The translations under genes and the position numbers were made by a program. DNA of 11,497 nt from Anaerolineales bacterium (lineage in GTDB: Bacteria; Chloroflexota; Anaerolineae; Anaerolineales; Villigracilaceae), in contig JAICRQ010000062.1 in NCBI GenBank assembly GCA_025966435.1, positions 1 to 11,497 on the forward strand, written 5' to 3'. Under the pieces are notes generated by a model. It did not search any database. It was not told the DNA's origin and worked only from the letters and a program-made list of their open reading frames with translations. Of this stretch, positions 5,615-11,497 are shown piece by piece; positions within the stretch are counted from its first letter, which is position 1; each line of letters begins with the position of its first letter.

Positions 5615-6124
5615 CTATTTGTTTATCGCATAGACCAAAAACGGTCCGTATTCATCCTTCGACTCCTTCTCGAATTTCATGCCGACCTTGGATGCCACTT
5701 TGATCGAACCTTCGTTGTCGTGGTCGATCAGGCAGATCAAGCGGGATAACCCCAGGTGCTCAAAGCCATAGTGAACCAGCGCTTGCGCGGCTTCGGTAGC
5801 AAGTCCCTGTCCCCAATATGCTTTTGAGAGAGCAAACGCGACCTCCACTTCATGTTGTCCATCAATGGTCCACGGCAGCAAGCCACAGCGGCCGATGAAC
5901 TGACCTGTTTCCTTGTCAATCGTTGCCCAGAGTCCCAGCTCGGGAAACGTTGGGTGACCATTCAGAAACCACTCCAACTCTTCTTTTGCTTCCCCATAGC
6001 TGCGAGGCGCATCGGGAATGTACTTGATCACGTCTGGATCGCTGTAGAACTGGAACAAGTCATCCAGATCAGGCAGGACAAAGCGCCTGAGAAGGAGTCT
6101 TTTGGTTTCGAGAATAATCGTCAT
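5615..6124 (-). CDS. GNAT N-acetyltransferase, RimJ/RimL-like
   Basis: This 169-aa protein begins with ETKRLLLRRF (6-15), the usual start of the RimJ/RimL branch that acetylates protein N-termini or small amines. It carries the acetyl-CoA pyrophosphate loop YWGQGLATEA (103-112) and the late motif N-x-x-SIKVASKVGMKFE, where the Asn-Ser pair and a Gly-Met-Lys-Phe strand complete the GNAT fold. The acceptor substrate is unknown. The Shine-Dalgarno is weak. It lies 24 bp after the peptidase stop and 34 bp before the cyclase start on the same strand, so it is likely cotranscribed. Confidence 0.9.
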   Translation of the reverse strand: MTIILETKRLLLRRFVLPDLDDLFQFYSDPDVIKYIPDAPRSYGEAKEELEWFLNGHPTFPELGLWATIDKETGQFIGRCGLLPWTIDGQHEVEVAFALSKAYWGQGLATEAAQALVHYGFEHLGLSRLICLIDHDNEGSIKVASKVGMKFEKESKDEYGPFLVYAINK

Positions 6125-6148
6125 GAAGTTGGTTCTCTGTTTAAGATT

Positions 6149-7963
6149 CTACGCCGATTTGTTGGTCATCGTTCCCAAACGATCGATGTACTCTTCTAAG
6201 ACTGCAAAGGCATCTTCGATCGGTTGTGGGCTGGTCATATCCACGCCCGCGATTTTGAAGACTTCCATGGGCGGTTTCGAGGAACCAGCTTTCAGAAAGT
6301 CGATGTGATCCTGCACGGCATTCGGCGTGCCGCTCAAAATCCGTTTGGCGATGGCATTCGCGGCAGAGATGCCAATGGCATACTGGAACGAGTAGAAGTC
6401 AATGTAAAGATGTGTAGTGAATGTACCCCAGGTGATGCCGACGCGTTCCCGGTCCAGATTCATTTCGCCGTCGAATCCCTCACTGAAGAGGTCCGCCATC
6501 AGCTCGATCATCGAGTCGGCGGTGAGCGCCTGCCCGCGCTCGACGCGCTGGTGCGTCTCCAATTCAAAGCGCGCAAGGGTAGGCATGATGAAAAAGTAAC
6601 GATGGAAATTCCCCATGGCTTCTTCGAGCAGAGCGATCTGGAAGGATTTGCTCTGGTTGTGATCGAGCAGGTATGCCCGTGTCATTGCCTGGTTGAAGTT
6701 GGAAGCTGTCTCGGCCACGATGGAGGGGTATAAATAATAAAACATGGGTTGGGCGCGGCTGGCGTAGTAGGCGTGTATCGAGTGACCGAGCTCATGCGAA
6801 AGGGTGCTCATGCTCCCGATGCTGTCTGTATAGCTCATCATAATAAAGGGATGGGTATCCTTCGGGACGCGCGTCGAAAACGCGCCTTGCCGCTTCCCCG
6901 CGTTGGGAGACCAGTCCACCCAGCGATCTTCCAGGCAGCCCTTGCGCATCACACTTACGTATTCCTCACCCATCGGCGCGAGTCCTTCACAGATCCAATC
7001 TACTGCTTGCTCGAATGAGACCTTATGTTTTTTCGTACTGAGCGGCGCCCACACGTCATAGGGATGTAAGGTTTTGACACCGAGTGCTTTCCGGCGAATT
7101 CTCCAGTAGCGATGCCAGAGCGGAAGGTTTTTCTTGAAGATATCGATCAAGTTGTGGAACATCTCCACCGGGACGTTTCCGTTGAAGAGGGTAGCTTCCA
7201 GCGAAGACTCGAAGTTGCGCGCTTTCATGTTGAACACGTTCTGTTTGATAGATGTGGCGAGATTTCCCGCCAGCGTATTTTTGAACTCCAGATATTTATC
7301 ATTGTAGTTCTCCCAGGCGGTCCGGCGCGCTTTTCGATCGGTTCCACCGAGGATCGCGTTATACGTACTCTGGGTCAGGTCGATCTTTTCTCCTTTTTCG
7401 TCACGCGCGGGCTTGAATTTGAAATCCGCGTTTGCCAGCATGTTGGTCGTATTGCGGGTGCTGATAAACGGATCGCGCAGCATCCCCAGCAGCTCCTCCA
7501 CTTCGGCGCTGCGGACATGTGCCTGTTTGCGGAAGAGGTCGTTGAAATAGTGTTCATACAGTTTCATGCGCGGCTCATCCTGAGTCCACTGTCGTAGTTT
7601 GGCTTCGCCAATGCTCAGGAGTTCGGGATCCACAAACGAGGTCGCCGCGCTCACCTGTGCCAGTGCGCTGGTAGCTCTTCCGTTCAACGCCGCGGCTTGT
7701 TGATCCGTCGCATCTACGGCGCTGGACATGGTGGCATAGACCTGCACTCTGGCTGCGCGTTGAGCGAGCCTCTCCATAGCATCTATGGCTTCCAGGAATG
7801 TTTCCGGGCTGTCCCTAAGGTGACCCTGAAATGCTTTGATGGCTGGGAGGCTTTCAAGGATGGCTTTGACTTCGGCATCAAATGCTTCCGGTGAAGCAAA
7901 CACGCTTTCCGCGTTCCAGGTCTGGTTCTTTTTGACTTTCGAGCGAGGGAGGGCAGTAGGCAT
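6149..7963 (-). CDS. pepF: Oligoendopeptidase F, M3 family zinc metallopeptidase
   Basis: This 604-aa cytosolic peptidase would cleave short peptides during peptide recycling. The zinc site HELGH is at 390-394, with the third ligand Glu at 418 in IVAETASNF and the conserved SIHAYYA segment following, as in M3B/PepF enzymes. The N-terminal 200 residues are mostly helical, matching the PepF N-terminal domain, and the total length is the family's usual size. Near the end the aromatic-rich stretch TTHLYIDFYSFQYAIG resembles the substrate-binding C-terminal region. The ATG follows AAAGGA at 7 nt. It is the first gene of a four-gene minus-strand run. No signal peptide is seen. Confidence 0.95.
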   Translation of the reverse strand: MPTALPRSKVKKNQTWNAESVFASPEAFDAEVKAILESLPAIKAFQGHLRDSPETFLEAIDAMERLAQRAARVQVYATMSSAVDATDQQAAALNGRATSALAQVSAATSFVDPELLSIGEAKLRQWTQDEPRMKLYEHYFNDLFRKQAHVRSAEVEELLGMLRDPFISTRNTTNMLANADFKFKPARDEKGEKIDLTQSTYNAILGGTDRKARRTAWENYNDKYLEFKNTLAGNLATSIKQNVFNMKARNFESSLEATLFNGNVPVEMFHNLIDIFKKNLPLWHRYWRIRRKALGVKTLHPYDVWAPLSTKKHKVSFEQAVDWICEGLAPMGEEYVSVMRKGCLEDRWVDWSPNAGKRQGAFSTRVPKDTHPFIMMSYTDSIGSMSTLSHELGHSIHAYYASRAQPMFYYLYPSIVAETASNFNQAMTRAYLLDHNQSKSFQIALLEEAMGNFHRYFFIMPTLARFELETHQRVERGQALTADSMIELMADLFSEGFDGEMNLDRERVGITWGTFTTHLYIDFYSFQYAIGISAANAIAKRILSGTPNAVQDHIDFLKAGSSKPPMEVFKIAGVDMTSPQPIEDAFAVLEEYIDRLGTMTNKSA

Positions 7964-8004
7964 GATCGTTTCCTTTTGAGAATTCTATCTGGTGTGGTAT
8001 GGAC

Positions 8005-8034
8005 ATCATAATTCAACAAAGCGGACTTGGACAA
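8005..8034 (-). promoter_or_regulatory. Possible promoter of the pepF run
   Basis: On the minus strand TTGTCC (8034-8029), 18 bp, TATGAT (8010-8005) gives a moderate sigma-70 match and a leader of roughly 35 nt before pepF. The preceding gene ends with a terminator, so a promoter is required in this gap; this is the best candidate. Confidence 0.4.
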
Positions 8035-8072
8035 GTTCTTCAAAAGCTCTAATCTCGATCCCTGCAAGAACA

Positions 8073-8102
8073 AAGCAACCCCGATCACAATCGGGGTTGC
8101 TT
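8073..8102 (-). terminator. Terminator of the LysM gene
   Basis: A 13-bp perfect stem, AAGCAACCCCGAT and ATCGGGGTTGCTT, closes a CACA loop, followed on the minus strand by TGTTCTT. It lies 24 bases after the LysM stop and separates it from pepF. Confidence 0.85.
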
Positions 8103-8126
8103 ATTATGGGCAAGAAAGCGAATCTT

Positions 8127-8861
8127 TTAATCAATCTGCGGGCTTGTAAAATACTGACCCAATTGGTCCTTCACAAGCATCCAGCCTTTTGTATAACCTT
8201 TGGGGTGTTTATACAGGTTGACCTCCACCCAGACGCATCCCTTGTGATCCCTGAAAACAGAGCCGGGATTGTAAATCCAGGCAGTGTTATTGAGCCCCGA
8301 GGCGATAATCGCTCCACCAGGCTCACTGCGTACATACAATCCATGTTTATAGTTTATTTTCAGTGTCGACAGGCCGGAAGTCGGTGGACAGTTACAGGGT
8401 TGAGTAGGAGAAGGCGGATGGTAGGGAGGCGGCTTCGCCACATCACCCGGCAGATAGATAATCTGCCCGACATAGATCAGGCTTGGGTTCTGGATCTGGG
8501 GATTCAACGCCAGGATGTCCCACCAGCTCACCCCAAGCCGACTGGCGATCTTTCCGAGCGTATCTCCCTTCTGAACCACGTAGGTGCCGCCCTTAGGCGG
8601 ATGATAACCAGAGTCATCACTGGACGCCGAGGGAATAGCGAGTACCTGCCCCGCGTAGACCCACCACCCGAGCCCGGGATTCGCCGCCTGGATGGCGTGG
8701 ACGGTGGTGCCGCACTGCCGCGCGATGCCACTCAATGTGTCGCCCCACTGGACCGTGACGTAGCTGGCACAGCCTGACCAGGCGGACACGTCCCCAACTG
8801 AGCCAAAAGATGCGATCAAAATCGCCACGACGCTCACAAACTGAAAAACTCTTCTGACCAT
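8127..8861 (-). CDS. Secreted protein with two LysM domains and an SH3-like C-terminus
   Basis: This 244-aa exported protein probably binds peptidoglycan or another N-acetylglucosamine polymer. The signal peptide is residues 1-27 (MVRR, hydrophobic core, then DVSA before the cut). LysM 1 covers about 34-77 and LysM 2 about 94-138, each with the V-x-x-GDTL start and the late G-Q-x-(L/I)-x-(I/L)P signature. A Pro-rich linker with CNC (139-163) leads to a beta-rich segment with YVRSEPGG and VWVEVNLY, typical of a bacterial SH3 domain. No hydrolase domain is present, so it is a binding or targeting protein. The start at 8861 is chosen because GGGAG lies 7 nt upstream and the signal peptide then begins correctly; an upstream ATG at 8894 adds a charged tail before it. 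It has its own promoter and terminator. Confidence 0.88.
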   Translation of the reverse strand: MVRRVFQFVSVVAILIASFGSVGDVSAWSGCASYVTVQWGDTLSGIARQCGTTVHAIQAANPGLGWWVYAGQVLAIPSASSDDSGYHPPKGGTYVVQKGDTLGKIASRLGVSWWDILALNPQIQNPSLIYVGQIIYLPGDVAKPPPYHPPSPTQPCNCPPTSGLSTLKINYKHGLYVRSEPGGAIIASGLNNTAWIYNPGSVFRDHKGCVWVEVNLYKHPKGYTKGWMLVKDQLGQYFTSPQID

Positions 8862-8938
8862 CACACTCTCCCGTTTGTTTCTATGTTGGAACACCGATAA
8901 GCCCTACTGGATAGGACCTTCAGACTTCGTATATACAT

Positions 8939-8966
8939 AGAATACTCAAAAAAAGTCGCTTGTCAA
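8939..8966 (-). promoter_or_regulatory. Promoter of the LysM gene
   Basis: On the minus strand TTGACA (8966-8961), 16 bp, TATTCT (8944-8939) is a good sigma-70 match, giving a leader of about 70 nt before the LysM start. From here to 9099 on the plus strand I see no gene, only a weak 6-bp inverted repeat at 9001-9019. Confidence 0.65.
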
Positions 8967-9099
8967 CAGGCAATTCCTGCATTTGCCGCCCTCAATGTCT
9001 TGGAGCTAAGCTGGCTCCAGCTTCGTGATTTCTCTGTGAGGAGCAAAAATCTAGAAAACCGCCACTTGCTAGCCAGCTTTATTCTGTAAAAGAAAATTA

Positions 9100-9129
9100 C
9101 TTGACTTAGTCAAGCAACTTGATTATTAT
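9100..9129 (+). promoter_or_regulatory. MarR operator overlapping a promoter for a leaderless mRNA
   Basis: The palindrome CTTGACTTAGTCAAG (9100-9114) has perfect 7-bp arms around one base and is of the length and symmetry of MarR-family operators. Its TTGACT (9101-9106) doubles as the -35. After 17 bp comes TATTAT (9124-9129) as the -10, placing the transcription start at about 9136, the A of the marR ATG. Binding of MarR would block the -35, giving autorepression. Confidence 0.8.
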
Positions 9130-9135
9130 GGGTAA

Positions 9136-9570
9136 ATGACGCACAACCAGGAAATGATCGACAAAATCAGAAGCTTCAACCGTTTCTATACAAACATTAT
9201 TGGATTGCTGGATCAGCATTACCTTGAAAGTCCATTTTCTCTCACTGAAGGACGTGTGCTCTATGAAATCTGCAATACGGAAAATTGTTCTGCGAAAAAG
9301 ATTCGCGAACAGATCGTCATCGATGAAGGATATCTTAGTCGCATTCTTGATAATTTTGTAAAACAAGGTTTGATCAAAAAAAACCGTTCCTCGAACGATG
9401 GACGTTTGTGGGTCATTGTACCGACGGAAAAGGGGAGAAAGGAATTCGCAAGGCTGAATGACAATTCAAATCGCTTAATTGCTCAAATGATCGAGAAATT
9501 GTCAGAAGAAGAACAAGCAGACCTTCTGAAGAATATGGAGCGAATTCGCGCCTTACTGGAGAAAACCTAA
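9136..9570 (+). CDS. MarR-family transcriptional regulator
   Basis: This 144-aa winged-helix regulator is helical at both ends for dimerisation. The central part SAKKIREQIVIDEGYLSRILDNFVKQGLI (52-80) is the helix-turn-helix, and the wing NDGRLWVIVPTEKG (87-100) has the D-x-R and TEKG features of MarR proteins. It probably represses its own promoter at 9100-9114 and releases on ligand binding. The ATG at 9136 is the only sensible start, since the ATG at 9128 runs into a stop after two codons. No Shine-Dalgarno is present, consistent with a leaderless message. It is joined to the next gene by TAATG. The codons are AT-richer than in the flanking genes. Confidence 0.92.
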   Translation: MTHNQEMIDKIRSFNRFYTNIIGLLDQHYLESPFSLTEGRVLYEICNTENCSAKKIREQIVIDEGYLSRILDNFVKQGLIKKNRSSNDGRLWVIVPTEKGRKEFARLNDNSNRLIAQMIEKLSEEEQADLLKNMERIRALLEKT

Positions 9571-10073
9571 TGACAGACGTTTCTCTCGAAGATATTGCCA
9601 TTCGTACCGAACTTCGTCCGGGTGATATTGGATATGTGACTTATCTGCATGGTTCCCTGTATAGCAAGGAATATGGCTATGGGCTTTCGTTTGAAAATTA
9701 TGTTGCAAAAGGTCTGTGCGAATTTTACGAGAAGTACAATCCTGAACGAAACCGCATCTGGGCGTGCGAGCACAACGATCGCATGATCGGTTTTTTACTG
9801 TTGATGGATCGAGTCAAAGCGGCGCAATTGCGGTATTTTCTGGTCGAACGGAAATATCGAGGAATAGGCCTGGGCGTGAAACTGATGAATCTGTACATGG
9901 ATTTTCTGCAGGAATCCGGCTACAAAACGTCTTATCTATGGACAACACACGAATTGTCCACCGCAGCATCCCTGTATAAACGTCATGGATTCAGGCTGAC
10001 CGAGGAAAAAGACTCAACCGCTTTTGGAAAACCTGTTAAAGAACAGCGATACGATCTAATCCTTGCGAAGTAA
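9570..10073 (+). CDS. GNAT N-acetyltransferase paired with MarR
   Basis: This 167-aa acetyltransferase has the acetyl-CoA loop RGIGLG (97-102) after a beta strand LRYFLVE, and the late STAASLYKRHGFRLTEE motif typical of small-molecule GNATs. In many bacteria a MarR domain and this kind of GNAT are fused in one protein; here they are separate genes overlapping by a single base (TAATG) in different frames. It should be cotranscribed and translationally coupled with the regulator. The substrate is unknown; it could modify or sense the ligand that controls MarR. It is not similar in start or length to the RimL-like GNAT at 5615. It ends 2 bp from the convergent VOC gene. Confidence 0.9.
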   Translation: MTDVSLEDIAIRTELRPGDIGYVTYLHGSLYSKEYGYGLSFENYVAKGLCEFYEKYNPERNRIWACEHNDRMIGFLLLMDRVKAAQLRYFLVERKYRGIGLGVKLMNLYMDFLQESGYKTSYLWTTHELSTAASLYKRHGFRLTEEKDSTAFGKPVKEQRYDLILAK

Positions 10074-10075
10074 CC

Positions 10076-10501
10076 TCACCCCAACTTCAAATTCCCATTT
10101 TCATCAAAAGGAAAGAAAGGGTTGTGTGCAACCTCCCAGCAATTTCCATCAGGGTCGGCAAAGTAGGAGCTATATCCACCCCAAAACACCTTCTGCGGTT
10201 CCTTGAGGATCCTTACGCCCTTTGATCTTAGGTCGCTGATGATCTCATCAACTTCTGCTTCACTTTGGGCGTTGTACGCCAGCGTGATTCCGGCAAATCC
10301 GCTTCCTTCCGGATCGACAAGCGCATCTTCCGCTAGTTTCTCGCGCTGATAAATGGAGAGCACCACTCCGCCTGCCTGGAAGAACGTAACCTCTTCGTTG
10401 CTGGAACTGGATGGTTTCCAGCCCAACGTCTCCGTATAGAACTTTGTAGATGTTTCAAAATCTCTTACGCCCAACGTCACCAAATGCAGGTGTTGATTCA
10501 T
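10076..10501 (-). CDS. VOC-family (glyoxalase/dioxygenase-fold) protein
   Basis: This 141-aa protein is of the vicinal oxygen chelate fold. It shows the opening pattern VTLGVRDFETSTKFYTETLGWK (8-29), a central VVLSIYQRE strand and the closing YFADPDGNCWEVAHNPF, where E123 is a usual metal ligand. The second typical ligand near the N-terminus is not clearly placed (H6 is one position off the usual alignment), so metal binding and catalysis are uncertain. Proteins of this subgroup include glyoxalase-like enzymes and antibiotic-binding proteins. The ATG follows AGGAGG at 5 nt. It starts 12 bp after the DUF1786-like gene and is probably cotranscribed with it. No terminator lies between it and the convergent GNAT. 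Confidence 0.88.
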   Translation of the reverse strand: MNQHLHLVTLGVRDFETSTKFYTETLGWKPSSSSNEEVTFFQAGGVVLSIYQREKLAEDALVDPEGSGFAGITLAYNAQSEAEVDEIISDLRSKGVRILKEPQKVFWGGYSSYFADPDGNCWEVAHNPFFPFDENGNLKLG

Positions 10502-10513
10502 ACCTTCCTCCTT

Positions 10514-11497
10514 TCAGGTTGATACATCCCACGGCGCAACGCCTCGACCGCTTACCCCGTGCAACGATCCGTATATTTTTTTCGCTAAATCTGGCAGGAC
10601 CTCCGCTGTCGCTGCGAGCAAGCCAAAGCAGCCAGCAATCATCATATCCCCAAAGGGCACGGCAAAGTAGGGGCGCAAGTGACCATGGACGATAGACGAT
10701 GGACGATGCATGGTCGATGGTCTATCGTCCGTGGTCTGAAACATGGAACGTCTCGGTCCAGTCACGACCACATCAAATTCATCCTTGCCAAACTCAAATA
10801 CATCATCTGAATACATCAGCGCGCCGTGACCCATGTCGTTGAATACATCTTCGTGTTTTAGAGAGCTATCGGCTAATCGTTTCAGGAGGGCTTCAAGCTT
10901 TGCAAGATCGAGCTCGCCCGTGTGGTGCTCGAAGACTCCTTCGATTCCCTTCTCACCCAAACGAAATGCCAGTGTATGGAAATTTCCCACGTTACAGATG
11001 ATCTTCTGCCGACGCGAAGCTGCGATAGGATCGAAGCCTGCACCCAGGATCGCCGCAGGCGCGGTGTCCATCACCACAAGTGGACATGGCAGCTCACCTG
11101 CCGAGTCGGCGACGGACTGCAGGCGCGTCATGATGCTGGGGATCTCGGTGGAAAGATAGGCAAAAGCGGCAAGAGAATTTTTTGCACTGATTCGTTCGTC
11201 CAGATAGTCGAACCGGAACTGACGGTCTGAAATACCTGCGGGTGCATTGCCATGATCAAAGACTGCAACAGCCATGGCGTCCAGATCGTGGAGCGAAACG
11301 CCATAGTCGGCAAATGTTTTGGAGATTAGTTGAAAATCGAAGTCCTTCAACTCTAGGCGTTTGACCTTTGACTTTAGACCTTGAACTTCATCTTCCCCAA
11401 TAACTTTTATCCCTAGTGCTTCCACTTTCTCCAGTTCATCATTGATCGTGGTCGCGGCGGAGGGCGTCATGTAGACCGTCATCCCCCTACGCGCGGC
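10514..11497 (-). CDS. DUF1786-like protein, N-terminus outside window, carrying two repeat insertions
   Basis: The frame stays open to the window edge: five codons precede the ATG at 11482, reading AARRG before MTVYMTPSAATTIN. About 327 residues are therefore visible and the true start lies beyond. Blocks such as FDHGNAPAGISDRQFRFDYL, DTAPAAILGAGFD, NVGNFHTLAFRLG, VFEHHTGE and AVPFGDMMIAGCFGLL match, from memory, the DUF1786 family, which databases label as putative pyruvate formate-lyase activating enzyme. That label is doubtful here because no radical-SAM CxxxCxxC motif is visible. Glycine-rich turns suggest an actin/sugar-kinase-like fold, which is inference. Two stretches look inserted and are made of 7-bp repeats (10681-10736 and 11356-11383). 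Function is unknown. Confidence 0.75.
   Translation of the reverse strand, partial: AARRGMTVYMTPSAATTINDELEKVEALGIKVIGEDEVQGLKSKVKRLELKDFDFQLISKTFADYGVSLHDLDAMAVAVFDHGNAPAGISDRQFRFDYLDERISAKNSLAAFAYLSTEIPSIMTRLQSVADSAGELPCPLVVMDTAPAAILGAGFDPIAASRRQKIICNVGNFHTLAFRLGEKGIEGVFEHHTGELDLAKLEALLKRLADSSLKHEDVFNDMGHGALMYSDDVFEFGKDEFDVVVTGPRRSMFQTTDDRPSTMHRPSSIVHGHLRPYFAVPFGDMMIAGCFGLLAATAEVLPDLAKKIYGSLHGVSGRGVAPWDVST
10681..10736. repeat. Eight-heptad palindromic repeat inside the DUF1786-like gene
   Basis: These 56 bases divide exactly into eight 7-mers. The first four read GACCATG, GACGATA, GACGATG, GACGATG. The last four, CATGGTC, GATGGTC, TATCGTC and CGTGGTC, are reverse-complement versions of the same unit. 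The outer 17 bp on each side pair with one mismatch. On the minus strand it is translated in frame as roughly TTDDRPSTMHRPSSIVHG between otherwise family-like blocks. Confidence 0.85.
11356..11383. repeat. Four-heptad tandem repeat inside the DUF1786-like gene
   Basis: Four consecutive 7-mers, GGCGTTT, GACCTTT, GACTTTA and GACCTTG, share a GACYTTN pattern in three units. Translated on the minus strand they give the low-complexity segment QGLKSKVKR between GEDEV and LELKDFD. They have the same 7-bp phasing and GAC start as the larger repeat in this gene but a different consensus. Confidence 0.65.

Noticed and set aside
6224..6733. Plus-strand open frame opposite the peptidase
   Set aside because: Shadow of the pepF coding bias; the opposite strand holds the HELGH catalytic region.
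7999..8052. 17-codon plus-strand frame before the hairpin at 8073-8102
   Set aside because: No convincing Shine-Dalgarno and ordinary composition; it lies in the pepF leader on the opposite strand.
7992..8777. Long plus-strand open frame (261 codons) opposite the LysM gene
   Set aside because: The minus strand encodes clear LysM motifs and a signal peptide; the plus frame has no domain pattern, crosses the terminator hairpin and has no ribosome site.
8862..8894. Upstream ATG of the LysM gene
   Set aside because: It puts eleven mostly charged residues before a normal signal peptide, while GGGAG precedes the inner ATG.
9001..9019. Inverted repeat TGGAGC and GCTCCA in the LysM-marR gap
   Set aside because: Only six pairs, no T-run and no gene end nearby; not distinguishable from chance.
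10681..10736. CRISPR-like array
   Set aside because: Units are 7 bp, contiguous and half of them inverted, with no spacers or cas genes.

Overview
The window looks like the chromosome of a free-living bacterium, most likely a Chloroflexota (Anaerolineae-like) lineage. This is an inference. It rests on the protein families (a soluble class III nucleotide cyclase with a zinc-ribbon N-terminus, a DUF1786-type protein, an M3 oligoendopeptidase), mid GC content, and GAC-phased 7-bp repeat blocks inside a coding gene, which I associate with that phylum from memory. No rRNA, tRNA, IS element, phage gene or CRISPR array was seen.

Layout. 1-828: 3' part of an MFS exporter, ending at a bidirectional terminator. 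922-2643 (minus strand): a compact arsenic-response island. A 107-aa Cys-pair protein is translationally coupled to arsR. After a clear terminator comes a separately signalled 26-aa peptide with seven cysteines that no ordinary ORF caller would list, and then arsM (arsenite S-adenosylmethionine methyltransferase). Four copies of one inverted repeat, ATAGA-N6-TCTAT, sit in front of the three minus-strand units and are the likely ArsR operators. 2767-3930 (plus): a patatin-like phospholipase, transcribed divergently from the ars operon from its own near-consensus promoter. 3923-7963 (minus): a tightly packed run of M3 oligopeptidase, GNAT, nucleotide cyclase and SDR genes. 8127-8861 (minus): a secreted LysM/SH3-like wall-binding protein with its own promoter and terminator. 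9136-10073 (plus): an AT-richer MarR-GNAT pair overlapping by one base, behind a palindromic operator and a promoter that predicts a leaderless mRNA. 10076-11497 (minus): a VOC-family protein downstream of a DUF1786-like gene that carries two heptad-repeat blocks and runs off the window.

How the genes work together. In the ars island, ArsR probably represses all three transcription units. Arsenite would relieve this and switch on the 107-aa protein, the Cys-rich peptide (a candidate thiol chelator or metal donor) and ArsM. No arsenite efflux pump or arsenate reductase is present in the window, so detoxification here appears to be by methylation and possibly chelation. The 26-aa peptide unit is the best candidate for something undescribed. 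The eight-heptad palindrome inside the DUF1786 gene is the second.
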